Shown: positions 1 to 9,711, counted from the first letter of the stretch. The stretch: DNA of 64,000 nt from Streptomyces sennicomposti (GCF_019890635.1 NZ_JAIOAB010000002.1:186001-250000), one strand, 5' to 3'. Notes: generated from the letters alone by a model not told the origin. A program made the numbers and translations.

Positions 1-118
1 GCGCGAAGGACCGGCTGCCGGCAGTTCAGCCGAACGGGTCGTGATCGACCTGACCCACTATGACGCCGTGGCCGACCGGCTGCGGAGTGCCCCCTCACTC
101 GTAGGAGGAGAGCCGGGA

Positions 119-928
119 GTGAATACGTCACTGATGCAGGTGAGCGAAGCCCGCCGGTTTCCAGCAGCTCAGAGGCCACCTGTCCTACCTCGAACTCAAC
201 GACGCAGCAGAGGCGCTGAACGGGTCCTGGACGAGGCCCGCACCGAGCGGATGTCACTGACCGCAGCCCTGGAACGGCTCCTTGAGATCGAGGTCGAAGC
301 CACCGAAGCCTGCAAACTCGCCGCCCGGCAATGGTTCGCCTGTCTGCCCGAGCCCTGGACCCTGGCCGACTTCCACTTCGCCGCCCAGCCCGGCGTTGAC
401 GAGAAGCTGATTCGCGACCTGGCCACCTTGCGCTTCCCCGACTACGCCTTGAACCTGCTGTTCGTCGGCCCTCCCGGGGTGGGCAGGACCATGCTGTCAG
501 TGGCCCACGGACGAGCGGCCGTCGACGCCGGCCACCGCGTCTACTTCACCACCGCCGCGGAACTCGCTGCCAAGTGCCACAAGGCCGCCCTCGAAGGCCG
601 CTGGAAAACCTGCATGCGCTCCTTCGCAAGTCCGAAGCTTTTGATCATCGACGAGCTCGGCTATCTGCCGCTGTCCGAGGACGGCGCCTCGGCCCTGTTC
701 CAGGTGATCAACCAGAGGTATCTCAAGTCCAGCACGATCCTGACGACCAACGTCGGGATCGCCGACTGGGCCGGATCCTTCGGTGACGCCACCGTCGCGG
801 CCGCCATGCTCGACCGGCTCCTGCACCGAGCTGCCGTCGCCGGCATCGACGGCCCCTCCTACCGGCTCCGCGGCCACCAAAACCAGGCCGACGCCCTGTG
901 CAAGGGAGTCAACGCACGTGTCTCCTGA
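119..928 (+). pseudogene. istB: Damaged IS21-family IstB ATPase
   Basis: IstB is the AAA+ helper ATPase of IS21 transposition. The sequence keeps the IstB core, including LLFVGPPGVGRTML, LLIIDELGYLPL and STILTTN. The start is taken as GTG at 119, after an AGGAGGAG ribosome site at about 102-109. Between about 160 and 223 the family-like residues (LRGHLSYLELNDAAEAL) are in another frame. This indicates an inserted base followed by a deleted base that restores frame, so roughly 20 residues are garbled. The Walker A lysine is arginine (GVGRT), which should cripple ATP hydrolysis. The sequence upstream of 119 reads open in the same frame and could be the end of IstA, cut by the window edge. Identity as IstB is secure; loss of function is inferred. 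Confidence 0.75.
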
Positions 929-1265
929 CCCCAGCGAACAGCTCAACCCCGCGCCCGCCAACTGCCCAGTCTGTGAGGGCGAGTTCATGCCGAGCCCGAG
1001 ACAGATCTACTGCTCTCCCCGCTGCCAGAGGCCGTATGCCCCGACAGCGGCGGCGAACACTCGCTACCGCTCCGCTCAGAGGCGGACGGCTCGGACGGAC
1101 CAGTCGAGGGCCGATGCGAGGCTCTGCGGCGAGGGCCGGCCGTTGATCACTCCGACCAGCTGGAAGTATCGGTCCCGGCGCGGGTCGCTCATGCTCACCA
1201 GCCGGGTCAGCAGCAGGAGGCGCAGTCCGGCGTCGTCGGGGCGGCCGAGGGTGTGGGCATGGTGA
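918..1265 (+). CDS. Small zinc-finger ORF behind istB (partly doubtful)
   Basis: A GTG at 918 overlaps the end of istB. The first 40 residues contain CPVC followed about 15 residues later by CSPRC, a four-cysteine zinc-ribbon pattern often seen in a small ORF following IstB in Streptomyces IS21 elements. After about position 1080 the frame runs antisense to a MerR remnant on the other strand, so the C-terminal half is probably not native. I infer that the real ORF was truncated and now reads into foreign DNA. Function unknown. Confidence 0.35.
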   Translation: MSPDPSEQLNPAPANCPVCEGEFMPSPRQIYCSPRCQRPYAPTAAANTRYRSAQRRTARTDQSRADARLCGEGRPLITPTSWKYRSRRGSLMLTSRVSSRRRSPASSGRPRVWAW

Positions 1266-1507
1266 GCCGCAAGCGCCGTGACGATCGCATGGGCTTGGCG
1301 GGAGGCCGGGGCGATGCCCGCTGCCAGGGCGGGACCGGCCTGGTCACGGACGACTGCGGCGAGGTCGCGGCGCGGTACCGTGGTGTCGCCTTGTGCCTGT
1401 TCGGACGCGTGGCAGCGACCTCGGGCAGCGAGATGTCCTGGTTGATGACCCTGCGGATTGTGGGCAGGTCCAGTCCCAGGTTGCGCAGGGTCCGTACACC
1501 CGACATT
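1076..1507 (-). pseudogene. MerR-family regulator remnant (truncated, frameshifted)
   Basis: On the minus strand the residues VRTLRNLGLDLPTIRRVI resemble the helix following the DNA-binding head of TipA/MerR-type regulators. After about position 1410 the family-like reading continues in a different frame (AAGIAPASRQAHAIVTAL, then LLLTRLVSMSDPRRDRYF, then LVGVING) down to a TGA at 1076-1078. The helix-turn-helix head is missing because an SGNH-hydrolase fragment begins at about 1510. The gene is therefore truncated at its 5' end and carries at least one frameshift. The family call rests on the recognisable C-terminal effector-domain pattern only. Confidence 0.55.
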
Positions 1508-1512
1508 TGAAC

Positions 1513-1740
1513 GCCATGCTCGACCAGCCCAGCGGCTGCGCCCGTCGGATCGTCGTCTCCGAAACCCAGTTCGGCCCCGTAGAGGACCCCGACACTGTCA
1601 CCGCGATGAATGCGGAACTCGCCCGCTACAACGCGACCGCCCACGCGGTGGCCGACGGGCACGGCGCGCTGTTCCTGGACGTGTGGACGCCGTTCACCGC
1701 TGCCGCCCGGCACCTGACCGGCGAGCCGCCGCCCTGTGGA
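1513..1740 (+). pseudogene. SGNH/GDSL hydrolase fragment
   Basis: The plus-strand reading contains ARRIVVSETQFGPVEDPD and, further on, DGHGALFLDVWTPFTAA, which match the middle to late part of actinobacterial SGNH/GDSL hydrolases. The N-terminal GDS block is absent and the C-terminal D-x-x-H block is not visible. A reading in another frame (ELGDTVLLQQAERLL) follows to about 1877 and may be part of the same or a second broken gene. I regard this as an inactive fragment. Confidence 0.45.
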
Positions 1741-1989
1741 CCGAGCTTGGCGATACTGTCCTGCTCCAGCAGGCCGAGCGACTCCTTGCCCAGCCCCGCA
1801 TCGTCGAGGAACTCCAGGACTACCCGCTCTTGGAGCGCGACGCCGCGCTGACCGCGTACGGGCCGTCCGGCGGCTGAAAGGCCCGGGGCCGTCCGGCGTT
1901 GGTCGGCCACCGCCGGACGCCCCGGCACCTGCACCTCGTGCCCGCTTCGTGATCTTCGAGGGAGTTGACCCGTGGCCCTGCCGGGCCGC

Positions 1990-2150
1990 ACACACAGGCG
2001 CTCACCGGCGCGTTACCCCTGCTCGACACCGGCAGCTTGACAGCCTGGGGCCGACCGTTGGCCGAGAAGCTCCCCGTGGGCGGCAGGTTGCTGGTCGCGG
2101 GCAACAGCGGCTCGGCGACCGAAGCTCAGCACCTGACCTCCGGACCCGGC
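1990..2150 (+). pseudogene. SIS-domain (GmhA-like) phosphosugar isomerase fragment
   Basis: The frame encodes WGRPLAEKLPVGGRLLVAGN followed by SGSATEAQHLT. This is the N-terminal phosphate-binding signature of SIS-domain isomerases such as phosphoheptose isomerase GmhA (typically AGNGGSAAEAQHL). The similarity stops abruptly after about 50 residues, where the promoter region of the next gene begins, so only the N-terminal piece remains. Confidence 0.5.
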
Positions 2151-2170
2151 CCGCCGCTACGGTGGGGGCC

Positions 2171-2617
2171 ATGCAGCCTGTCACTGTGTCGATCAGCGTG
2201 TCGCGGACGCCAGAGCAGATCTACGAGTTCCTCGAGGTCATGGCGCATCATGAGCGCTTCACCGACCACTACCTCTCCGGCTGGTGCTGCGACGGCCCGG
2301 CCCGGGGTGTCGGGTCGCGCGCCACGGTCACCGCCACCCTGGCCGGTGCGAGGACCGAGGTGACCATCGAGACCGTCGAGGCGGACGCCCCGCGGCGCCT
2401 GGTCGAACGCAACGTCAGCGCGGCCGGGCGGCGGCTGGCCCAGGGCACCTACACCATCGAGCCGCTGGGCGGCGGCGCGAGCCGCGTCACGTTCACGTAC
2501 GCCTGGCGGCGCGCTCCGTTCGCCGACCGGCTGCTGGCTCCCGTGGTGCGGACCATGATGCGGCGCGCCAACCGCACCGCCCTGCGCCGCCTGGCCGCCG
2601 AGCTGACCCGTTCCTGA
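2171..2617 (+). CDS. SRPBCC (START/polyketide-cyclase fold) protein
   Basis: A 148-residue protein starting at the ATG of the sequence gccATGcagcct. It begins with VTVSISVSRTPEQIYEFLEV, the typical first strand and helix of the SRPBCC hydrophobic-ligand-binding fold, and ends in an amphipathic basic helix. Members bind or process small lipophilic molecules, but substrate cannot be predicted from sequence. It is the only apparently intact gene in an area of gene fragments, and it stands alone without an operon partner. Length is normal for the family. Confidence 0.7.
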   Translation: MQPVTVSISVSRTPEQIYEFLEVMAHHERFTDHYLSGWCCDGPARGVGSRATVTATLAGARTEVTIETVEADAPRRLVERNVSAAGRRLAQGTYTIEPLGGGASRVTFTYAWRRAPFADRLLAPVVRTMMRRANRTALRRLAAELTRS

Positions 2618-2686
2618 CGCGGCCCCGGGTGACGGGCGGGGGCGGGCGCCCGGCCGGCGGCCAGGTGCCCACCCCCGCCCTTTCCG

Positions 2687-3199
2687 TCAGGTGCTGCTCG
2701 TGGTGGACGACTGCAGGACCGTGCAGCCGGAATCCCACCAGGGGAGATCCGCGCGGATCTCGTCCAGCCGGTGCTCGGAGTAGTCCGGCAGGCCCTCGGG
2801 GATTCCCGCGGCCTGCAGGAGATGGAACTCGGCCGCCGTGCCGGAGAGGGAAAGCTCACCGTCCGGAAAGAGGCCGATGTCCATCCGCCATTCCCTCCTG
2901 GCCACCGAGGGCACGCTGTTCATGATGGCGAAGGGGAGCAGCGTGCGTTCCAGCGGCTCCTCCTCCCACCGGAACGTGTGCAGTCCGCGGACCACCAGGA
3001 GAGCGGCGTTGCCCGTGTCGTACTGCAGGGCGGTGCGCATGTCCAGGAGGAGTCCCGCACGGCCCGTGGGAGGGGACACCCGGCAGTCCAGGAGGTGCAC
3101 CTCCTGCAGCGCGGCTTCCTCCCGCAGCGGGTCCCAGTCGACGGGGTCCGCCCGCGTGACGTCAGCGGTGCCGGTGAACAGTTCTTCGATGGAGATCAT
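2687..3199 (-). CDS. Putative immunity protein of a polymorphic toxin
   Basis: A 170-residue acidic protein beginning MISIEELFTG. Its ATG at 3199 overlaps the stop of the upstream toxin-like ORF, which ends at 3196, giving tight translational coupling. I do not recognise the family. The call rests on context: immediately upstream lies the C-terminal toxin domain of a polymorphic toxin, and such toxins are usually followed directly by their cognate immunity gene. A cytosolic role neutralising that toxin is inferred, not shown. Confidence 0.5.
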   Translation of the reverse strand: MISIEELFTGTADVTRADPVDWDPLREEAALQEVHLLDCRVSPPTGRAGLLLDMRTALQYDTGNAALLVVRGLHTFRWEEEPLERTLLPFAIMNSVPSVARREWRMDIGLFPDGELSLSGTAAEFHLLQAAGIPEGLPDYSEHRLDEIRADLPWWDSGCTVLQSSTTSST

Positions 3200-3546
3200 G
3201 GGATCGGGATGCGGTAGTAGGGATCGGACTTCGCGATGTCGGCCCGTCCGGTCAGCGGGTGCACGGTCTGTCCCGCGGCGTTCAAGTATTCCACGTACCC
3301 GTTCGGGTACTGGAACTTGCCCTTTGTGACCGGATCCATGACCCGGACGTAGGTGACCTTGTCGCTGAGTCCGTTGGCGACGGCCTCGCTCTTCTTGATC
3401 TCGTACACCCACCCCTTGAGGTTGTTGGCCGTCGCGACGGCCTTGCGGCCCTTGGGGAGCCACAGCTTCTCACCCTTGGGGTCGAGGACGTCGGCGATCA
3501 GGCACCGGCTGTTGTGGACCAGTACGGGGGTGCCGCCGGCCAGCAA
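3196..3546 (-). pseudogene. C-terminal toxin domain of a polymorphic toxin (5' truncated)
   Basis: The 116-residue reading begins GGTPVLVHNS. This is the hallmark end of the pretoxin/HINT processing region (AGDTPVLVHNC-like) that precedes the variable toxin domain in secreted polymorphic toxins. A roughly 100-residue toxin domain follows, containing KGWVYEIKKSEAVANGLS and a terminal PYYRIPIP. All delivery modules expected upstream are missing, because similarity stops at about 3546. It is therefore a detached toxin cassette next to its immunity gene. The nuclease or other activity is not identifiable by eye. Confidence 0.55.
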
Positions 3547-4772
3547 TTCGACCTTAAGCCCAAGAAACGACCCAGACGCGAGTCCACTCAGACGTCCACG
3601 GACAGCACATCAGGTGATGCCGCATCAGGCAGTGATCGGGCTGGCGTCGTCACCAGTGAGCAACGCCTGCACCTGGTACAGCAGCCAGCTCCTGCTTGCC
3701 CCGGCGGTCGGCGACCGACCGCAGAGAAGAACTCAAGGCCTAGCAACGGAGTGCGCCGACAGCCGCCCGGCGCCCAGACAGTGTTCCGGGCCCCAGGGCA
3801 CAGTCTCAGTTGCGATGGCGGACGGCCAGCGCCTGTCATCAGCATCGACTTGACCCCGGATCAAGCCCCGTTCCCCATAAGGAGCATGAGGCACGCCCCG
3901 GCATACGCGCCGGTCCTTCCAGACCGCTGGCTCCTGCGACTGTTCGTCCAGCGCTCGGGAGTTGGTGGCGCCAACGGTGAATGCTTCTTGATCGTCCAGG
4001 CCTCCAGTCGAATCTCAGATTTCCCATAGTTTTTTGCTTCCATAAGTCGCCATACACTCGAAGCAGGGTTCATCCACTAACCAAGAGTCAGACAGCGGGC
4101 AGTCACCGCCTCAAGCGTCCGCGATGGCGAGGCTTCTGGGAACAGAACCCGGCGTACAGTCCGGACGGGCACCAGCAACCCATCGGCGCAGCCGCGCAGT
4201 TGCGGAATCCGCTGTGAGGTCTCATTGATGCTGCGGTGACCGCCCGTCGTTGACCTGCACTGCCGCAGGTGCCTTGTGACGGCTTGTGGGCGCTGTATGG
4301 GCTGTCTGAGCTGTGGTGCTGCAGATTGGATGAGATTGCCGCACATGTAGTGAGAATGCCTTTACGGCCGAGACGGGGACTCGACTCCGGTGCTCAGCTG
4401 ATGGTGGTCTCGCCCGCGGTCGCGCATCACACCGCCAACGATCATGATGCGATGCGCCGACCAGGCGCTGTGGCAGGTCCCTCGCTTGTAGCTTTTGCGT
4501 CATCCTCCTGGCCGGTCACCTCGAGTGCGGATACGCCGGTGGCACCGCAGGACTCACAGGTGCTTCTCCGCTTCTGCCTTGGCCGGGGCGATCAGGCTCC
4601 GCAGGATGTCGCCGCTACCTGGCGCCCTTCCACGTAGACGCGCAGACCGCACCCGTCCATGTGGGTCGCCGGTGCGTGCCTGGCACGAGTACGAGCCCGG
4701 GGCGGGTTGCCTGCTACGGCGGTGCGGAGGCTGTGGCGCCTCGGGATGTCAGTGGGGTGCTGGACACTGGTC
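3547..4772. other. 1.2 kb without a convincing gene
   Basis: No open frame here has a recognisable protein family or a good start with a ribosome site. Base composition is lower in GC than the surroundings, especially at about 3960-4080 (an ATAGTTTTTTGC run near 4027). This suggests degraded or foreign DNA between the toxin remnant and the nuclease gene. Confidence 0.5.
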
Positions 4773-7700
4773 ATGCGTGAGTGCGGCTGTGAGACCAGGG
4801 GGACCGACGCGAGTGACGATGCCGTCCAGCTCGAGCGGCGTATCCGCTTCGCCTTGAGTGTTCTGGGCGAGAGCAACAGCCATCACGAGTTCGAGGCCCT
4901 GTGCCTGGGTTTGGCTCGTCGGAGGATCACTAGCAATCTGCTGCCGGCGACCGGCCCTGTCAGCAGTGGCGGGGACCAGGGGCGGGATGCCGAAAGCCAC
5001 TGGACCGACATCCCCCGGGAACTGCCCGGCACGTCTTTGTTCGCGTCGCTGGCCTCCACCCAGCGGGTGGTGATGGCCTGCACCATTCAGGCCGCCGGTG
5101 TCCCGGGCAAGATCAGAAGGGACCTTGCCTCGATCTGCGGGCAGGGAACGCCTGTTGACCGCGTCATCTACTTCACGGTGACCGCTGTGCCTGCCAAGAA
5201 ACGGCACGACCTGATCGATGAAGCTGCCCGGACACATCAGGTTGACCTGGAGATCTGGGACGCGGCCGCCCTCGCCCTCCATCTTGCCGACTACGACCTG
5301 TTCTACCTCGCCGTCCAGTACCTCCACCTGCCCTCCGACCTAGCTCCGTCACGCCCGGACGGAGCCGGTGAACTGCCTGACTGGTATGTCGAAGCCTGCC
5401 GGCGATGGCGGGCGAGCGACGAGCCGGCCTGCACCCTGGGCGACCTGGTGGACCTGCGGGCTCCGTTGCGGCACGCCACTTCCCACAAGGAGGCTCGCGC
5501 CGACCTGCCGGAGTGGATCGGCTACGCACGGGCCCTGCTTGCTGCCGCAGCGGGGAAGCACACCGCTCTGCGGGCTCGCTACGAGATCGTCGTGGCGACC
5601 CTGCGCGGCCTCGGCGACATGCATTCGACGGACCAACTGGCCTGCGAGTTCTTCGGCATGGTCACCGTCGACGACACCCTCACCGACCCGGGAATCCTCG
5701 AGGACGCCGTCATGCTCCTCCAGTACGGGTTCGGGGCGCTGGCGCGCTCTCTCACCGCGCTGACCGCCGACGACCTGTGCCGCTGGCAGCGCCTGCTCAC
5801 AGACAAGATCGACTGCCTGCTGGACGCGGACCCACCCGCCAACGCCATGGCCCATCTGCTGGCCATGCGGGCCCGCCTGGCCCTGCACGCTGACATGACC
5901 GCCGACTTCGAGACCGTGCCCGAGGATCTGCCGACCGTCGCGGAGGTCACCGCAGCCGTCGTCGCAGCAGTTGAGGCTGGTGAGCCGATCCCTGCCCTGC
6001 AATCGCAGCCGCCGATAACGGACCTCGACACGGGCATGAAGATCCTGCTCCGGCTGGGCCACCACCTGGACAACGCGCCGATGTTCCCCATCGAGCGCAC
6101 CGCCGATCTCTTCGACTACCTCACTCCTGTACTGGTGGACCATCCGCTCTACCGGGAAGTTCGTGACCTGCTCGATAAGGCCACCGACCGGGTTACCGGC
6201 CAGACCGCACGAGGTGAACGCGCCCAGTCCCGGGGCCACGCCCTGATCAAGAGCGGCCGCCTCCCGCAAGCGCTCCAGGAGATCCACGAAGCCAAGGTCA
6301 ACTGGCTGCGCGGTGACACCCTCGAGGGCGGCCTGACCATGCTGTTGCTGTGCGCGCGCCTCTACAGCGAACTCGGCCTGCCCATCGCCGCCAAGCAGTA
6401 CGCGCTCGCAGCAGCCGCCGCCGCGAAGACCGGACCAGGCCCCGAGCTCAACCACTATGTCCCCCGCAGCATCATCCTCGCCGCCCAGTACGACCGCCAG
6501 GCCGGAAACTGGATCTCCGCCACCCGCCTGTTCTGCATCGGCCTCATGGCACAGAACGCCTACTGCGACGAGCCGTACAACCCCGAACGCTACCCGTACG
6601 TCTGGGAGATGATGGCCGACCAGGCGCTCACGCTGCGCATCGCCAGCGCCCTGCGGCCCGGCTTCGTCTCCCTGATCCGCGTGATCACCGCTTCCGTGGG
6701 CATCGACACCCTCATCGACGACCTGCTCGCCCCGACCGCCGACAGCCCCACAGCAACCGAAGAGACATACACCGAGGAGGCCGACGTTCAAGGAATGGGA
6801 CGGCCTTTCAGTGACGCCGGCCCTACACGCCGCTGCGTCTGGAACGCGCTCGGCGTCGACTGGGAGATTACCTGTCCGAATGAACACCTCTCGGTGCTGG
6901 CCGCGGAACGCTACACCGCAGCACTCCAGGTATTCCTTGGTGAACTCGCCACACAGGACCCGCTGTTCCTGCCCGGACGCGTCAGCGTCGAGATCCACGC
7001 AGATGCCAACCTGCCGCACGACCAGCCCGCCGCCTGCCACCACAGCGCCGAACGGGACATCAACCGGTGGAGGCTGCGCCTGCACGCCGGGCGCCTGCCC
7101 GCCGGCGCACCCGCAGACCTGGAAACAGAGCCGTCCCGTCTGCTCACCGTCCTGATCAAAGTGGTGCTCTCCCAGTCGCTGCTCTCTGACGAGGCATTCA
7201 TGCACCTCGTCGAGCAGGCACTCGCCGGGGGCCTCTGGCACAAGCTCCTCGTCGGCCGCCCCTACGACGAACTAGCCGACTTCCTGGAGCCGGAGATCTA
7301 CCAGACGATGGCCGTGCTCGCCGACCCGGCCGTCGGAGCAGGCACGCCCCAGGGTCAGGCGAATCCGGCTGCTCTGCCGGCCCGGACTGGCCCCGGCCCC
7401 GGCTACGAGCATAAGGGGGCCCTCGACGCCGTCCGTAGCCGCTATGCCGTGATGCTCCCCATCGTGCGCCACACCCTTCCCCGCCTGTCCGCGGACCCCG
7501 CCTTCCGCCACAGGGCGATGCAACTGCGAGAGGAGGGGTGGCGCGACTGGCATCTGCTGACCGCCATCGCCAACGCCGTCGGAAACCATCGTGCGCGGCA
7601 GCAGGGCCTGCACCCCTTTCCGGGCGATTCTCCGGAGCACCGGGCCCGCATTCTCGCCGCCATGCAGGCTCCCGAGCGTCCCGATGACCCGCCTGTCCCC

Positions 7701-7928
7701 GCAGAGGCATTCACCGAAAGTGCCTTGCGGACACACCTGTCGGTCGCCGCGGTGAGCACGGCGCACTCCCTTGGCCTTGTCGTCCGTCACGGCTTCCTCG
7801 ACCGGCAGGCACTGCTGTCGGTGCTGGGCGACCGGTACGGCTACTGGACGAACGACGTTGAGCACGATGACCCGTTCGACTGGCCGGCTGCGGAGGACGT
7901 CATGACAATTGATCAAGGACGCGCCTGA
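4773..7928 (+). CDS. PD-(D/E)XK nuclease-like protein with long helical-repeat region
   Basis: About 1051 residues from ATG 4773 (ATG 4746 is an alternative). Near the N-terminus, HHEFEALCLGLARR is followed by SSGGDQGRDAESHW and VVMACTIQ. This order matches Mrr-type restriction-endonuclease-like domains (acidic helix, GGD-x-GRD core strand, then a strand whose usual ExK is replaced by TIQ here). The remaining 850 or so residues are mainly alpha-helical, with TPR-like pairs around 350-620, and show no ATPase motif. Such nuclease-plus-helical-scaffold proteins are common in defence islands, and a TIR protein lies convergent downstream. Cytosolic antiviral function is an inference. The start is uncertain because no strong ribosome site is visible. 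Confidence 0.55.
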   Translation: MRECGCETRGTDASDDAVQLERRIRFALSVLGESNSHHEFEALCLGLARRRITSNLLPATGPVSSGGDQGRDAESHWTDIPRELPGTSLFASLASTQRVVMACTIQAAGVPGKIRRDLASICGQGTPVDRVIYFTVTAVPAKKRHDLIDEAARTHQVDLEIWDAAALALHLADYDLFYLAVQYLHLPSDLAPSRPDGAGELPDWYVEACRRWRASDEPACTLGDLVDLRAPLRHATSHKEARADLPEWIGYARALLAAAAGKHTALRARYEIVVATLRGLGDMHSTDQLACEFFGMVTVDDTLTDPGILEDAVMLLQYGFGALARSLTALTADDLCRWQRLLTDKIDCLLDADPPANAMAHLLAMRARLALHADMTADFETVPEDLPTVAEVTAAVVAAVEAGEPIPALQSQPPITDLDTGMKILLRLGHHLDNAPMFPIERTADLFDYLTPVLVDHPLYREVRDLLDKATDRVTGQTARGERAQSRGHALIKSGRLPQALQEIHEAKVNWLRGDTLEGGLTMLLLCARLYSELGLPIAAKQYALAAAAAAKTGPGPELNHYVPRSIILAAQYDRQAGNWISATRLFCIGLMAQNAYCDEPYNPERYPYVWEMMADQALTLRIASALRPGFVSLIRVITASVGIDTLIDDLLAPTADSPTATEETYTEEADVQGMGRPFSDAGPTRRCVWNALGVDWEITCPNEHLSVLAAERYTAALQVFLGELATQDPLFLPGRVSVEIHADANLPHDQPAACHHSAERDINRWRLRLHAGRLPAGAPADLETEPSRLLTVLIKVVLSQSLLSDEAFMHLVEQALAGGLWHKLLVGRPYDELADFLEPEIYQTMAVLADPAVGAGTPQGQANPAALPARTGPGPGYEHKGALDAVRSRYAVMLPIVRHTLPRLSADPAFRHRAMQLREEGWRDWHLLTAIANAVGNHRARQQGLHPFPGDSPEHRARILAAMQAPERPDDPPVPAEAFTESALRTHLSVAAVSTAHSLGLVVRHGFLDRQALLSVLGDRYGYWTNDVEHDDPFDWPAAEDVMTIDQGRA

Positions 7929-8202
7929 CTCGCAGCCCGGACGGGCGCCAGCGTCCAGCTCCTCTTGATCCGTGGCGCTCCGCTCGCGTGGCCGGAGCTG
8001 CAGAAACCCCTTTGAGGAGGGCGTCCGACCGGGTGATCCATGGTGTTTCCGCTTGCCCCGTGACGGGAGTGCAATGGCCCGTCCAGCCGGCCACGAATGA
8101 CTTCGGCTCGTCTGGGCTGTATCTCCGCGAAGTCCCGGAAGGGCCCGGAGCGGTGGCTGTAGGGAAATGGTCACGGCTCCAGGCAGCTGGCTCGCCGATG
8201 TC

Positions 8203-9711
8203 CTAGTGCTGCTGACTCGCGATTTTATTGAAGGACGTTTGGTAGGCCTCCAGTGCGGTCTGGGCACGGTCCTGGTCACCGCCGAACAACCCACTCGTGA
8301 GGGGGCCCCATTGGGCACCGTGAGTGCCGAGCTCGTGTACAAGGTCGGCAGCGGGGTTCCCGTGGTTGTGTGACCGCCAGGTTGACCGCCCGTACCAGTG
8401 GGAGCGGCTCCACGAAGGCCTTTGCGGGTTTGCGGCCGCACGCGTGTTCGCTACATCCTGGGCGAGCACACCCAGCACCGCTTCGGCCCGGTCGAACTCC
8501 GTGCTGTACGCGTCATCGTCCGGCCACTGGTCTGAGAAGATCGGGCGAAGGACGTGATGCAGCCACTCGGCGACCGGCGTGTAGTACTTGCCGACCTTGC
8601 GCTCCGTGAAGTCGCTCAGCGCCTCGTCCAAGTTCCTCCCCGTCGTGGCGGCGCGCGCGAGGGCATTAGGGACCCAGTCCGCGGCGCCACCGAATGGCTT
8701 GTACGGATAGGTTGCTTCGATGATGGGCGTCGGCTTCTGCTCGTACCTGTCCCTGATCGACGGGTCGATGACGAGCGACTTGAGGTTGGCCCAGTTGCCG
8801 CTCGATGTGCACGCGAGCGCGGCAGTCATGATGCTGACCACGCCCGGCAGGTGGCGGAGTTCAATGAGTGCCGGCGTCCCGCTCTCCGGTTTGGCCGCCG
8901 CCGTGACGAAAGAGCGAATGCCGCTTGCCCAGGGCGTCAACGATTCGGGCGTTCCCCAACGGGACGCCACCTGAAGTGACGCACAGAACGGCTCCGAGAG
9001 GACCCAGAGGTCTTGTGCCTCCTTGGCGATACGAACGATCTGCTCCTCGTTCGTGCCGTGCAGCGGTCCGCTCAGCCGGTCCGTGTCTTTGAGGACCGCG
9101 AGCACACGCTGGACTTCATGTGAGACCAGGTCGTGCATTTCGATGCGCCGTGTGGGTTCGAGGAGCATCTCCTTGGTGAGCCGCTTGAGGAGGTCTGCCC
9201 GGCCTGCGGACGTCACCTGCTCGACGGCGGCGAGGGTGGTAGCCGGGTCGGGTCTCTTCTCGCCGAGCAGGCGGCTGATCGTGGTGACGAGCCTGGCCGC
9301 GTGGGCGGTGTGGTCCTTGCCGAACAGGTCCGAGTAGTTGAGGTCGCTCAGCACGCGTCCTGCCCCGAGGTCCCAGTCGGGGACGTCGCCCGCGTCGAGT
9401 CTCACGGGGATCAGCCAGACGCGTCCGGGTGGCATGCTGCGGAACTCCTCGACGGCGAGGGTCAGTTCCTCGTTCATGTAGGACTTGTCCTTGGACCGGG
9501 AGTTGTCCGAGAAGCAGGCCAGGAAGACGAGGGATCCGTCTCTGATCGCCGCTCGGATCTTGGCTTTCCAGGCGTCGCCCGGCCCGAGATCCTTGCGATC
9601 GCGCCAGTACGGGATCTGGGCCGCCTCCAGGACCGAGCAGAGGCCGTCCACCTGATCCGAGTCCTCGCGGACGTAAGAGATGAAGACGTGTTTGGATACT
9701 TCGTCGTTCAT
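8203..9711 (-). CDS. TIR-domain protein, putative NADase defence effector
   Basis: About 502 residues from ATG 9711 (GTG 9741 would add ten). Residues 8-140 form a TIR domain: HVFISYVREDSDQVDGLC, then IPYWRDRKDLGPGDAW, VFLACFS and YMNEELTLAVEE, the last carrying the glutamate position used by NAD-cleaving TIR enzymes. The C-terminal 350 residues are helical and unrecognised; they could be a sensor. Bacterial TIR effectors typically deplete NAD during phage infection. The gene is convergent with the nuclease-like gene and stands alone, with no visible partner such as a cyclase. Confidence 0.7.
   Translation of the reverse strand: MNDEVSKHVFISYVREDSDQVDGLCSVLEAAQIPYWRDRKDLGPGDAWKAKIRAAIRDGSLVFLACFSDNSRSKDKSYMNEELTLAVEEFRSMPPGRVWLIPVRLDAGDVPDWDLGAGRVLSDLNYSDLFGKDHTAHAARLVTTISRLLGEKRPDPATTLAAVEQVTSAGRADLLKRLTKEMLLEPTRRIEMHDLVSHEVQRVLAVLKDTDRLSGPLHGTNEEQIVRIAKEAQDLWVLSEPFCASLQVASRWGTPESLTPWASGIRSFVTAAAKPESGTPALIELRHLPGVVSIMTAALACTSSGNWANLKSLVIDPSIRDRYEQKPTPIIEATYPYKPFGGAADWVPNALARAATTGRNLDEALSDFTERKVGKYYTPVAEWLHHVLRPIFSDQWPDDDAYSTEFDRAEAVLGVLAQDVANTRAAANPQRPSWSRSHWYGRSTWRSHNHGNPAADLVHELGTHGAQWGPLTSGLFGGDQDRAQTALEAYQTSFNKIASQQH

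Noticed and set aside
5349-7241. 630-codon minus-strand frame opposite the nuclease-like gene
   Set aside because: Gly/Val-rich low-complexity shadow of the plus-strand gene, with no start context or motif.
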